From: Actinomycetes bacterium
Lineage (GTDB): Bacteria; Actinomycetota; Actinomycetes; Mycobacteriales; Mycobacteriaceae
DNA: 64,000 nt
Assembly: GCA_023461275.1 (NCBI GenBank)
Contig: JAEYMI010000093.1
Location: 1 to 64,000, forward strand
Direction of reading: 5' to 3'
The notes under the pieces: generated by a model
Told to the model about the DNA's origin: nothing
The model's database searches: none
What the model saw: the letters and a program-made list of their open reading frames with translations, nothing else
Made by a program: the position numbers and the translations under genes
Shown: one piece after another, positions 54,217 through 63,099 of the stretch
Numbering within the stretch: position 1 is the stretch's first letter
Layout: the number at the start of each line of letters is the position of its first letter

Positions 54217-57200
54217 ATGAGCGAACACGGACGACCACCCGGACCGACGGGACAGCAGCCCCGCCGGCGCGGCGATGACGCGTCCCCGCCGCGCCCGGAG
54301 CAGGATCGTCGGGCGCAGGATCGTCGGGTCGGACCGGCACCCATCGCCGGCGATGTCGCTCGGCAGCCACCCATCTCCGGGCGGGCGGTGCCACAGCGGG
54401 TCGGGCCACAGCAAGTCGGGCCACAGCAAGTCGGGTCACAAGGAGTCGAGCCACGGCGGTTTGCGCCGGGGTCGCGCTCCCGGACACCGGTGATCGCCGA
54501 TCCCGACGAGTTCGGCGCCACCGAACCGGACTACGACCCGGAATCCGCGGCCGCACCCAATTCGTCGGACGAGAGCGTGCTGCGGACCAGCGGTTCGATC
54601 GCCCTGGCCACCCTCACGAGCCGCATCACCGGTTTCGTCCGGACCGTTCTGGTGCTGGCGATGCTCGGACCGGCGGTCGCCTCGGCGTTCCAGGCCGCCT
54701 ACGTGCTGCCGAACATGATCGCCGAGGTCGTTCTCGGCGCCGTGCTGACCGCGATCGTCATCCCGGTCCTGGCGCGCGCCGAGGCCGAGGACGGCGACGG
54801 TGGCACGGGCTTCATCAACCGCATCTTCACCCTGACCGTGGTGATCCTGGGTTCGGCGACGGTGATCGCGCTGATCGCGGCACCGCTGCTGACCTATCTG
54901 AACGTCGGCGACGGCGACGTCAACCGGCCGCTGACCACCGCCCTGGCCTACCTGTTGCTGCCGGAGATCCTGTTCTACGGGCTCTCGGCGCTGTTCATCG
55001 CGATTCTCAACATGAAGGGCCTGTTCAAGCCCGGCGCGTGGGCGCCGGTGCTGAACAACATCGTGCAGATCACCACGCTGGTGCTCTACGCGGTGATGCC
55101 GGGGGAGATCACCCTCAATCCGGTGCGGATGACCAACCCGCAGCTGCTGGTGCTGGGCATCGGAACCACGCTGGGCGTGGTCATCCAGGCGGGCATCCTG
55201 CTGCCGTATCTGCGGCGCGCGGGAGTGCAGCTGAAGCTGCAGTGGGGGATCGACGCGCGCCTGCGACAGTTCGGCAACATGGCGCTGGCGATCGTCTTCT
55301 ACGTCGCGGTCCTGCAGGTCGGCCTGGTCATCACCTACCGCATCGCCGCACACGCCGAATCGGCCGGCATCAGCGTGTACGCCACGCACTGGCAGCTGCT
55401 GCAGTTGCCGTACGGGGTGCTCGGCGTGACGATTCTGACCGCGATCATGCCCCGGATGTCGCGCAACGCCACCGCCAACGACACCGACGCCGTCGTCGAC
55501 GACCTATCGTTGGCCACCCGGCTGACGATGGTCGCGCTGGTACCGGTGGTGGCGTTCATGACGTTCTTCGGCCCGGCCATCGGTATCGCGATCTTCAACT
55601 TCGGCAAGTTCGACGAAGCGGCTTCGTCGCAGCTGGGATCGGTGCTCGCCTGGGGTGCGTTCACGATCATCCCGTACGCGATGACCCTGGTGCAGCTCCG
55701 AGTGTTCTACGCCCGCCAGGATCCGTGGACTCCGACGCTCATCGCCCTGGGCGTCACCGTCGTCAAGGTCGCGTTCTCCTATCTGGGCGCGGCGGTGTTC
55801 GACGACCCGGAGATGGTGGTGCGTTGGCTGGCGCTGTCCAACGGGCTGGGCTATCTGGTCGGCGCCATCGTCGGGCACTATTTGCTGCGCAACCGGCTGG
55901 GTAATGCCCGGCTGCACAACGTCGCCCGGACCACCATCGTCACCATCGCGGTGTCGGTGGTGGTTGCCGCGGTGGTGTGGTTGCTGGCCACCGTGTCCGG
56001 ACTGCATCAGCTGTCCACCGGATACGGCAAGATCGGATCGCTGTTCTATCTGATGCTGGTGGCCGTGGTGACCCTCGGCGTGATCTACGCGGGGCTCGCG
56101 GTCTGCAAGGTCCCCGACGTCGTCGCGATCGGCGACTCGGTTCGACGTCTGCTCGGCCGATTCATCCCCGCTCTGGCCCCGCCGCCACCACCGGAAACGG
56201 GCGAATCGACGGCAACCATCACAGTTGCGTTTCCGCGGGTCACCGCCGAAGAATCACTACCGTACTCTGGGCACGTACAAGTGCTGCGCCGCTTCGATCG
56301 GGGAAGCGCAACGTGGCAGTCGTACTCGGTGCACAGCGGCGGGGCCGCGGGCTTGCCCGACGAACGTGTCGGGCCGCGACCTGTGCCCCGAGACATCAGA
56401 TATCGCAGGAAAGGAGTCCGCCGCGTGAGTGACAGCGAGGTCGGTGCCACCCAGGACCACACCGAGACCTTGTCGATCGAGGACACGACGCTGTCCGGAT
56501 CCTCACCGTCCGAATCCTCGGAATCCTCCGCCACACCGTCGCCGGTGTCGGCGTCATCGGCCACCACCAAGTTCATCGCGCCGCGAGACGAGGACACGGT
56601 CACGATCTCCGACCAGACCGTCGATGAGATCGGCGAGTCCGACGACAACCTCGACCCCGACGGCGCGCCGAACATCCAGGCCGCACCCAACGGCGTGATC
56701 CGACGGCCACGCGGCCCGCGTCTGGTGCCGGGTGCCGCAGTGGCCGGCGGTCGCTACCGACTCCTCGATCATCACGGCGGCGCGCGCGGCCTGCAGTTCT
56801 GGCGTGCGCTCGACGTCAACCTCGACCGCGAGGTGGCGTTGACCTTCGTCGACGCCGATCAGCTCGCCCCACCACCCAAGCGCGGTGAATCGGCCAAGCC
56901 CAGCGACAGCGGACCGCAGGCGGTGCTGTCGCGGACTCTGCGCCTCGGACAGGTGCAATCGGCCGGAGTGGCACGTGTGCTCGATGTGGTGCGCGGATCG
57001 TCGGGCGGCATCGTGGTGAGCGAGTGGACACCGGGATCGTCGCTGGCCGAGGTGGCGCGCTCACAGCCGTCGCCGATCGGTGCGGCCCGCGCGGTGCGCG
57101 CCCTGGCCGCCGCCGCCGAAGCCGCCCACCGCTATAGCGGCGCCTTGTCGATCGACCACCCGGATCGGATTCGCATCAGCACCGACGGCAACGCCGTGCT

Positions 57201-58224
57201 GGCATTCCCGGGAACCCTTGCCGGAGACGACAAACCGTCGGATGTTCGTGGTCTCGGTGCGGTGCTGTACGCGTTGCTGCTGGCCCGCTGGCCGCTGGAT
57301 TCGCAAACCGGGTCCACCGTGGTGACCACGCGCGAGACCACCGAGCCGGTGGGCGGACTGCCGATCGCGGATCCCGACGCCAAGGGTCAGCCCATCGAAC
57401 CGCGGGCCGCGCGACCGGAGACCCCGTTCGAGATTTCGGCCGTCGCCTCGCGAGCTCTGGACGGCGGTCGCGGAATCCGTACTGCGGCAACGGTTCAGCA
57501 CGTTCTCGATCAGGCCACCGTGGTGGATCTGAACACCGACCTGCTGCCGGCCATCGGGGATCGCCCGCCGGTCGCGCGTGCGGCGTCGGTCCACGAACCC
57601 ACCGAGGCCGAGTCCAAACGGAACATGGCGCTGCTCATCGGTGCCGGATTGTTCGCGCTGTTCGTGGTGATCGCGCTGGTGGTGTGGATCTCTGGAGCGC
57701 TCGGCGGTGGGAGCGGTTCGACCGACATCGACTCCATCCTGACGACGTCGGCGGGTGCCCCCGGTGCGGCCGGGACGAGCGGTCCGATCTCGCTGCAGAA
57801 CGTGTCGCTGGTGGACTTCTCCAATCAGCCGCCGGACTCGAGTGTGAACCTGGCCAACGTGATCAGCGGTGCGGCACCGCCGTGGCGCACCGATCAGTAC
57901 CGGACCTCGCCCAACTTCGGCGGGCTCAAGAACGGCCTCGGCCTGATGTTCAATCTCGGTGGCGAGAAGTCGGTGTCGTCGGTGACGATTCAGTCGCCTA
58001 CACCTGGCTTCGACGTGTCGATTCGCACCTCGCCGACGGCCACCCCCACATTCGATCAGACACGTGAGGTCGCGACCGGATCGGTCGCCAATCCCAGCAC
58101 GACGATCAACATCCCCTCACCACAGGCGAGCCCCTTTCTGATGGTGTTCATCACCTCGCTGCCGACCAACCCGAATGGTGGGTATCAGGCGCAGATCTCC
58201 CAGATCTCGCTCAACGGAAATTAG
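54217..58224 (+). CDS. murJ: MurJ/MviN lipid II flippase with pseudokinase and extracellular domain
   Basis: A 1335-residue protein. After about 115 disordered residues comes the MurJ flippase (DESVLRTSGSIALATLTSRI, AFQAAYVLPNMIAEVVLG, up to about residue 630). A variable linker precedes a pseudokinase starting GGRYRLLDHHGG (about residue 843), where the VAIK-type lysine is replaced in REVALTFVD. A TM segment at about 1130-1150 (ALLIGAGLFALFVVIALVVW) leads to an extracellular beta-sandwich domain at the C-terminus. This is the M. tuberculosis Rv3910 (MviN) architecture, in which the pseudokinase recruits FhaA when phosphorylated. It exports lipid II for peptidoglycan. An internal GTG at 56425 with a strong Shine-Dalgarno deserves notice. 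Confidence 0.93.
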   Translation: MSEHGRPPGPTGQQPRRRGDDASPPRPEQDRRAQDRRVGPAPIAGDVARQPPISGRAVPQRVGPQQVGPQQVGSQGVEPRRFAPGSRSRTPVIADPDEFGATEPDYDPESAAAPNSSDESVLRTSGSIALATLTSRITGFVRTVLVLAMLGPAVASAFQAAYVLPNMIAEVVLGAVLTAIVIPVLARAEAEDGDGGTGFINRIFTLTVVILGSATVIALIAAPLLTYLNVGDGDVNRPLTTALAYLLLPEILFYGLSALFIAILNMKGLFKPGAWAPVLNNIVQITTLVLYAVMPGEITLNPVRMTNPQLLVLGIGTTLGVVIQAGILLPYLRRAGVQLKLQWGIDARLRQFGNMALAIVFYVAVLQVGLVITYRIAAHAESAGISVYATHWQLLQLPYGVLGVTILTAIMPRMSRNATANDTDAVVDDLSLATRLTMVALVPVVAFMTFFGPAIGIAIFNFGKFDEAASSQLGSVLAWGAFTIIPYAMTLVQLRVFYARQDPWTPTLIALGVTVVKVAFSYLGAAVFDDPEMVVRWLALSNGLGYLVGAIVGHYLLRNRLGNARLHNVARTTIVTIAVSVVVAAVVWLLATVSGLHQLSTGYGKIGSLFYLMLVAVVTLGVIYAGLAVCKVPDVVAIGDSVRRLLGRFIPALAPPPPPETGESTATITVAFPRVTAEESLPYSGHVQVLRRFDRGSATWQSYSVHSGGAAGLPDERVGPRPVPRDIRYRRKGVRRVSDSEVGATQDHTETLSIEDTTLSGSSPSESSESSATPSPVSASSATTKFIAPRDEDTVTISDQTVDEIGESDDNLDPDGAPNIQAAPNGVIRRPRGPRLVPGAAVAGGRYRLLDHHGGARGLQFWRALDVNLDREVALTFVDADQLAPPPKRGESAKPSDSGPQAVLSRTLRLGQVQSAGVARVLDVVRGSSGGIVVSEWTPGSSLAEVARSQPSPIGAARAVRALAAAAEAAHRYSGALSIDHPDRIRISTDGNAVLAFPGTLAGDDKPSDVRGLGAVLYALLLARWPLDSQTGSTVVTTRETTEPVGGLPIADPDAKGQPIEPRAARPETPFEISAVASRALDGGRGIRTAATVQHVLDQATVVDLNTDLLPAIGDRPPVARAASVHEPTEAESKRNMALLIGAGLFALFVVIALVVWISGALGGGSGSTDIDSILTTSAGAPGAAGTSGPISLQNVSLVDFSNQPPDSSVNLANVISGAAPPWRTDQYRTSPNFGGLKNGLGLMFNLGGEKSVSSVTIQSPTPGFDVSIRTSPTATPTFDQTREVATGSVANPSTTINIPSPQASPFLMVFITSLPTNPNGGYQAQISQISLNGN
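54391..54450 (+). repeat. In-frame 15-bp tandem repeat in murJ
   Basis: Four units of CCACAGCAAGTCGGG or close variants (54391-54450) encode PQQVG-like pentapeptides in the disordered N-terminal tail. The unit is unrelated in sequence to the 15-bp array at 60822, but shares its length. Confidence 0.85.
56411..56427 (+). promoter_or_regulatory. Shine-Dalgarno and in-frame GTG inside murJ
   Basis: AAGGAG (56411-56416) lies 8 bases before an in-frame GTG (56425-56427, codon 737). The stretch upstream translates as unconserved, basic sequence (RYRRKGVRR). The GTG would begin VSDSEVGATQDHTETLS, an acidic region typical of real N-termini, giving a 599-residue protein holding the pseudokinase, TM segment and extracellular domain. 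Confidence 0.5.
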
Positions 58225-58267
58225 CTCGACGCGTGGCGGCGCCCGATCATCGGGCCGCCCTGCACGG

Positions 58268-59227
58268 TCAACGAGGTTGACCCTCCCGCGTAACGACGGC
58301 GTCGGCCGGTGACGGTGCCCATCCCGGAGGGCCGAACAGATATCCCAGCTTGGCGCGAATCCCCTGCGCACGTCGCACGTCGGCGAACATACTGACGTAC
58401 TCGTGAGTCTGTAATCGCCAAATGTTGTATGTCCCAACCGGTTTGGTGAGTCCATAGGTTGGTCGATGCGTCTCCGGCGCGAACGTGCCGAACATCCGAT
58501 CCCAGATGATGAAGGTACCGCCGAAGTTTCGGTCCAGGTACTCCGCATCACTACCGTGATGCACACGGTGATGCGACGGTGTGTTCATCACGAATTCGAC
58601 GGGTGCCCACAGCTTTCCGATGTGTTCGGTATGAATCCAGAACTGGTACACCAGGTTGAGCGAGTAGACCCCGAACACCACCGCGGGCGGGATGCCCAGA
58701 AGCGGCAGCGGCAGCCACATCACCAGCCCTGCGCTGTTGTTCCATTTCTGCCGAAGTGCGGTGGCGAAGTTGAAGTACTCACTCGAGTGATGGGCCTGAT
58801 GGGTCGCCCACACGAGCCGGACCCGATGGGCTATCCGATGCTCGGCGTAGAACAGGGCGTCGAGCCCGACGAAGGCGATCACCCACGTGTACCAGGCGCC
58901 GATGGGGAGCTGCCAGGGCGCGAGATAGGCGAAGACCGCGGCGTAGGCGAACAATCCCAGGGCTTTCCACGCTGCACTCGTGCCGATGGACACGATGCCC
59001 ATCAGCACGCTCGTCCGGGCGTCGCGGGAGTGATAGGCGCCACGCGGCGGGCGGTCAGCGAAGCGGGGTGCATCAGTGGGGCGGGGAGCACCAGTGGAAC
59101 GGGGAGCGGTCGCGTCGTCGTGCTCGAGCTTGGCGGCCGCGATCCACTCGAGCGCCAGCAGCACGATGAAGAACGGGATCGCCACCACGATGGGTTCGCG
59201 AAGAGCGGTGGGAAGCACGTCGAGCAT
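58268..59227 (-). CDS. Fatty acid hydroxylase / sterol desaturase family membrane protein
   Basis: A 319-residue di-iron membrane oxygenase. The histidine boxes are AEHRIAHRVRLVWATHQAHHSSE and HHRVHHGSDAEYLDRNFGG, the pattern of the FA_hydroxylase family, with four or more membrane segments. It could hydroxylate or desaturate a lipid or sterol. The ATG at 59227 has GAGGAG upstream. It is divergent from a TetR gene and shares a palindromic operator with it, so lipid-related induction is plausible. Confidence 0.9.
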   Translation of the reverse strand: MLDVLPTALREPIVVAIPFFIVLLALEWIAAAKLEHDDATAPRSTGAPRPTDAPRFADRPPRGAYHSRDARTSVLMGIVSIGTSAAWKALGLFAYAAVFAYLAPWQLPIGAWYTWVIAFVGLDALFYAEHRIAHRVRLVWATHQAHHSSEYFNFATALRQKWNNSAGLVMWLPLPLLGIPPAVVFGVYSLNLVYQFWIHTEHIGKLWAPVEFVMNTPSHHRVHHGSDAEYLDRNFGGTFIIWDRMFGTFAPETHRPTYGLTKPVGTYNIWRLQTHEYVSMFADVRRAQGIRAKLGYLFGPPGWAPSPADAVVTREGQPR

Positions 59228-59243
59228 GGGGTCTCTCCTCAGG

Positions 59244-59296
59244 CATCTGACACGATGCCGTGCCAAATTACTTGTGACAAGGTATCGTGTCAGATG
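59244..59296. promoter_or_regulatory. TetR operator between the fatty-acid hydroxylase and TetR genes
   Basis: CATCTGACACGAT (59244-59256) and its exact reverse complement (59284-59296) form a 13-bp perfect inverted repeat with 27 bp between the arms. The right arm also contains TGACA-N8-TGTCA, so each arm may be a separate dimer site. It covers the divergent promoters, so the adjacent TetR protein should control both genes. The in-frame GTG at 59287 falls inside it, which argues against that codon as start. Confidence 0.8.
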
Positions 59297-59340
59297 TTCT
59301 GTTGTCCAGAGACAAGCCGACGAGTATAGAGCGGGGACCG

Positions 59341-60063
59341 TTGACCAGCACAGCATCGGGACGCCGCTATGCCGGCGCCGACTCAGAGGAGCGTCGGACC
59401 CGTCGTCGGGCCGATCTGCTCACCGCGGGCATCGAACTCTTCGGGACCGACGGTTTCCCTCCGGTGCCGATCAAGCGGATCTGTGACCGGGCCGGGCTCA
59501 CCCAGCGCTACTTCTACGAGTCCTTCCCCGACAAACCGACCTTCCTCGGTGCCGTCTACGACCAGTGCGTCGAGGTCACTCGCGAGGCCACGATGTTGGC
59601 CGCGCTGCCATTCCTGACCGACCACACCGATACCGCCGGCCCCCGGACGCCAGAGGAGTTGGGGCTCAACGCCGTTCCCGCGGAACGAATCCCGGATGCG
59701 GCCCGGGCAATCCTGGGCGCCTTCGTCGACACCCTCACCGGCGATCCACGCCGCGCGCGCGTCATGCTCGTCGAGATCGTCGGGGTCTCACCCGAACTCG
59801 AGCGCAAACGGCAAAGTGCCATCCACGGTTGGGCCGAACTCATCCTGACCCTGGCCACCGGCGCGCAGCCGTCGTCGAGCACGCAGCGGCTCGCCGCGAT
59901 CGGTTTGGTCGGCGCGGTCACCCAGTTGCTCGTCGACTGGTACACCAGCCACACCGATCCCATCGATTCCGATTCTGGCCCAGAGCATTTCGAGATCGCG
60001 ACGATCCTCGACGTGTGCGTCGAGCTGTTTGTGTCGGCGTACGCATCGCTGATCGCCGAATAA
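59341..60063 (+). CDS. TetR-family transcriptional regulator
   Basis: A 240-residue TetR protein. The helix-turn-helix region is RRADLLTAGIELFGTDGFPPVPIKRICDRAGLTQRYFYESFPDKPTFL, with a C-terminal ligand domain. The TTG at 59341 is preferred because the GTG at 59287 lies within the inverted-repeat operator. It is divergent from the fatty acid hydroxylase gene and probably represses it. The ligand is probably a lipid-like molecule, by inference only. Confidence 0.92.
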   Translation: MTSTASGRRYAGADSEERRTRRRADLLTAGIELFGTDGFPPVPIKRICDRAGLTQRYFYESFPDKPTFLGAVYDQCVEVTREATMLAALPFLTDHTDTAGPRTPEELGLNAVPAERIPDAARAILGAFVDTLTGDPRRARVMLVEIVGVSPELERKRQSAIHGWAELILTLATGAQPSSSTQRLAAIGLVGAVTQLLVDWYTSHTDPIDSDSGPEHFEIATILDVCVELFVSAYASLIAE

Positions 60064-60172
60064 TCCCCCTACTTCCAGACCTATCCACACCCTCACCGGC
60101 GTGGCGCAGGCGCATGTGCACAACAGTGTTCGACGATCCGGCGGCCGCGAAACGTCGTTTAGTCTCATCTGC

Positions 60173-60733
60173 ATGACCCGGGGGACCGACGATCAACGCA
60201 GCGACGAGGACCTCCTCGCAGCGCACGTCGCAGGCGATCCCCATGCCTTCGAAGCCCTGATCCGACGCCATCAGAGCTATCTGTGGTCGGTGGCGTGCCG
60301 CACCTCGGGCAACACCGAGGACGCCGCCGATTCGCTACAGGAGGCACTGTTCAACGCCCACCGGATGGCCGCACACTTCCGTGCCGACGCCCGCGTGACG
60401 AGCTGGCTGCACCGCATCGTGGTCAACAGCTGCCTGGACCGGATCCGACGCAACAAGGTCCGAGCCACGGTGACCCTGACCGATCAACTGGCGTCGGTCC
60501 TCAGTGATGGCCGCGACGAGACGGCCACCGTGGACCTGTCGGCGTCCATCGGCTGGGCGCTGGAGCAACTCAATCCCGATCAGCGCGCAGCGATCATCGC
60601 CATCGACGTGGAGGGCTATTCGGTCTCGGAGACCGCCGAATTGCTCGGTATCCGCGAGGGCACGGTGAAGAGCCGGTGCTCACGGGGTCGGTTGCGCCTG
60701 GCGGAAATGCTCGGCCATCTGCGAGACCCATGA
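60173..60733 (+). CDS. sigM: ECF sigma factor SigM
   Basis: A 186-residue ECF sigma factor. Region 2 reads FEALIRRHQSYLWSVACRTSGNTEDAADSLQEALFNAHR and the -10 recognition part VTSWLHRIVVNSCLDRIRR. Region 4 is DQRAAIIAIDVEGYSVSETAELLGIREGTVKSRCSRGR. It corresponds to Rv3911. It should direct transcription of a small envelope-related regulon. The anti-sigma gene follows, but 238 bp away rather than overlapping, and that gap contains a tandem array. ATG at 60173 is used. Confidence 0.94.
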   Translation: MTRGTDDQRSDEDLLAAHVAGDPHAFEALIRRHQSYLWSVACRTSGNTEDAADSLQEALFNAHRMAAHFRADARVTSWLHRIVVNSCLDRIRRNKVRATVTLTDQLASVLSDGRDETATVDLSASIGWALEQLNPDQRAAIIAIDVEGYSVSETAELLGIREGTVKSRCSRGRLRLAEMLGHLRDP

Positions 60734-60821
60734 GCGACGCCCTGATCTGCACGAACACGTCCGATCACCGATTGGTGGGAACCGATCGCGCAGTCATCAC
60801 GTCGAAACACATGAAGCCACT

Positions 60822-60962
60822 TCTGACGCACAGAGGTCTGACGCACAAGGGAATAAGCACAAAGGTCTGACGCACAGTGGTCTGACGCACAGAGGTCTGA
60901 CGCACAGAGGTCTGACGCACAAGGGAATGAGCACATAGGAATGAGCACGAAGGGAATGAGAG
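60822..60962 (+). repeat. 15-bp tandem array between sigM and its anti-sigma gene
   Basis: Six units beginning TCTGACGCAC (15-bp period, consensus TCTGACGCACAGAGG) are interspersed with, then followed by, units starting AATRAGCAC (14-15 bp). The array fills most of the 238-bp gap between sigM and the anti-sigma gene and ends 9-10 bp before the latter's ATG. Sequence variants are limited, so expansion looks recent. Confidence 0.92.
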
Positions 60963-60971
60963 GGTGACACG

Positions 60972-61856
60972 ATGATCCCGCCATCGAATCCGGCGGACGA
61001 CAGTGATCCGGCGGACGACAGTTCTGCATCCGCCCAGCCCTCGTACTCCCAGCGCCCGTACCCCCAACCCCCGTACTCCGACGATCTCCTCGCCGACCTG
61101 CATGCGGGATTGCTGCCCGCCGAGGTCGACGAGCATGTGCGTGCCCACCTCACCGACCGCGACCGGGCCATCCTCGCCGCGCTCGATCAGACGATGGCCG
61201 ATCTCCGTCGCGCTCCTATCGAGGACGTCCCGATCCCTGACCATGTGCGAGCGATGACCGAACGAACCCTGGCCGCGATCTCCGCCGAGGTCGCCTCGTC
61301 ACGGCCAGCGGCCGCGCCGTTCGCGAGCGCCCCGGCCGCCAGACCCACTGTTTCTCCTGCGCGCACTGCTCCCGCGGCACCCACCGACCTGGCCGATCGT
61401 CGACGACGCCGAGGGCAATGGATCGCCGGGGGAGCGGGACTGCTGGCCGCGGCCGCGATCGCCGCGGTGGTCGCCTTGTCGTTCTCGGTGTGGAACACAC
61501 CCAACTCCGATGACCAGCCCGCGCAGGCCCAGCCCAGCACCGACGCCGGCATCTCCACGAGCGATGCCGGAGCGAACCTGTCCGGGGCCGATCGCGTCGC
61601 GATGCTCTCGGTGTTCGGCCGTACCGACGCGGCACCGTTCGGGTCCATCGAACGTCTCCGACGCTGCACCGCCGCCAACGGCGTCGCCGACGACGTGCCG
61701 GTGGTCGGGTCCGGGCCGGTCACGTTGTCCGGCAGGCCCGCAGCGGTGATTCTGCTCGGTTCCGGCGTCGCGGGTCGCTTCACCGCACTCGCCGTCGGCC
61801 TCGACTGCGACACCGATCGGCCGTCGACCATCTCCCGAACCGAACTCGGCCGGTAG
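60972..61856 (+). CDS. rsmA: SigM anti-sigma factor (RsmA-like)
   Basis: A 294-residue membrane anti-sigma factor. A disordered, Tyr/Pro-rich N-terminus is followed by a cytoplasmic sigma-binding region (DLLADLHAGLLPAEVDEHVRAHL) near residues 38-60 that resembles a zinc-less anti-sigma domain. There is one TM segment at about 153-177 (WIAGGAGLLAAAAIAAVVAL), and the C-terminal part lies outside the cell. It matches Rv3912, which restrains SigM. Its own N-terminus is 240 bp from sigM's stop, so tight translational coupling is lost. Confidence 0.85.
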   Translation: MIPPSNPADDSDPADDSSASAQPSYSQRPYPQPPYSDDLLADLHAGLLPAEVDEHVRAHLTDRDRAILAALDQTMADLRRAPIEDVPIPDHVRAMTERTLAAISAEVASSRPAAAPFASAPAARPTVSPARTAPAAPTDLADRRRRRGQWIAGGAGLLAAAAIAAVVALSFSVWNTPNSDDQPAQAQPSTDAGISTSDAGANLSGADRVAMLSVFGRTDAAPFGSIERLRRCTAANGVADDVPVVGSGPVTLSGRPAAVILLGSGVAGRFTALAVGLDCDTDRPSTISRTELGR

Positions 61857-61877
61857 CGGCCGGGCCCACCGCCGCCG

Positions 61878-61904
61878 GGGAACATCTCCCTTTACCCTTG
61901 TGTT
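61878..61904 (+). promoter_or_regulatory. SigH/SigR-type promoter of trxB
   Basis: GGAAC (61879-61883), 18 bp, then GTT (61902-61904) matches the GGAAY-N18-GTT consensus of the SigR/SigH oxidative-stress sigma factors. It lies about 60 bp upstream of the trxB start, and thioredoxin genes are established targets of these factors in Streptomyces and mycobacteria. Confidence 0.6.
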
Positions 61905-61964
61905 GAAGCAGCCGGAACGACCCCGGAGACCCGGTGCAGTCGTTCACATCACCACGGAGGATCG

Positions 61965-62972
61965 ATGGGCCAGACAGACAACCAGCAGATTCACGATCTG
62001 ATCATCGTCGGATCCGGTCCCGCCGGGTACACCGCGGCCGTCTACGCGGCCCGGGCCGAACTCGCTCCACTGGTCTTCGAGGGCACCCAGTTCGGTGGTG
62101 CCCTGATGACCACCACCGAGGTAGAGAACTTTCCCGGATTCCAGAACGGCATCCAGGGTCCCGCCCTGATGGATGAGATGCGCGAACAGGCCCTGCGTTT
62201 CGGCGCCGACCTGCGGATGGAGGACGTCGACGCCATCCGGCTCGACGGTCCGATCAAAGAGGTCGAGGTCGGCGGCGAGGTGCACCGAGCGCGTGCGGTG
62301 ATTCTCGCGATGGGTGCCGCGGCACGCTACCTCGGTATCCAGGGTGAGCAGCAACTTCTCGGTCGCGGTGTGTCCGCGTGCGCCACCTGCGACGGATTTT
62401 TCTTCAAGGATCAGGACATCGCGGTGATCGGCGGCGGTGACTCGGCCATGGAGGAAGCGACCTTCCTCACCAAGTTCGCCCGCAGCGTCACCCTGATCCA
62501 CCGGCGCGAGGAGTTCCGCGCGTCGAAGATCATGCTCGAGCGTGCCCGCGCCAACGACAAGATCCGTTTCATCACCAACGCAGCGGTCACCAACGTCGTC
62601 GGCGACACCTCGGTCACCGGACTCGAGCTGACCGACCTCGTCACCGGTGAGCAGCGCACCATCGACGTGACCGGCATGTTCGTCGCGATCGGCCATGATC
62701 CGCGCAGCGAACTCGTCCGCGGTCAGGTGGACCTCGACGCGCAGGGATACGTCGTGGTCAACGGCCGCACCACGTACACGTCGGTGCCCGGTGTGTTCGC
62801 CGCCGGTGACCTCGTCGATCACACCTATCGTCAGGCCATCACCGCCGCGGGAAGCGGGTGCGCGGCAGCGATCGACGCCGAGCGCTGGCTCGCCGACCAG
62901 GGCGACACCGACATCACGCCCGGCATCGAAGGCGACCTGGTGGTCGTCAACGCCGGGCAGGCGGCCGTCTGA
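61965..62972 (+). CDS. trxB: Thioredoxin reductase
   Basis: A 335-residue flavoprotein that reduces thioredoxin with NADPH. The FAD motif is LIIVGSGPAGYTAAVYAARAEL, the redox-active pair is in SACATCDGFFF (C-A-T-C), the NADPH motif is IAVIGGGDSAMEEATFL, and the C-terminal FAAGDLVDHTYRQAITAAGSG closes the FAD domain. GGAGG lies 4 bp from the ATG. It is followed by trxA 127 bp downstream, as in Rv3913-Rv3914. A SigH-type promoter precedes it. Confidence 0.97.
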   Translation: MGQTDNQQIHDLIIVGSGPAGYTAAVYAARAELAPLVFEGTQFGGALMTTTEVENFPGFQNGIQGPALMDEMREQALRFGADLRMEDVDAIRLDGPIKEVEVGGEVHRARAVILAMGAAARYLGIQGEQQLLGRGVSACATCDGFFFKDQDIAVIGGGDSAMEEATFLTKFARSVTLIHRREEFRASKIMLERARANDKIRFITNAAVTNVVGDTSVTGLELTDLVTGEQRTIDVTGMFVAIGHDPRSELVRGQVDLDAQGYVVVNGRTTYTSVPGVFAAGDLVDHTYRQAITAAGSGCAAAIDAERWLADQGDTDITPGIEGDLVVVNAGQAAV

Positions 62973-63099
62973 GACAGCAGAATCACATTGCCGGCCAACA
63001 CTTTTCACCAACATTCCATCGATCGTTGCGCAAGCTAGAACAGCGTTTCGCCCGAGCGTTCATCACCTAAGAGCGTTCATCACACAAGGAGGCATCACC

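Noticed and set aside
59287..59289. GTG at 59287 as start of the TetR gene
   Set aside because: It lies inside the inverted-repeat operator, and the conserved domain starts well after 59341.
60734..60971. A small gene between sigM and the anti-sigma gene
   Set aside because: Both strands hold only repeat-derived Cys/Ala/Ser frames; no start signal or domain.
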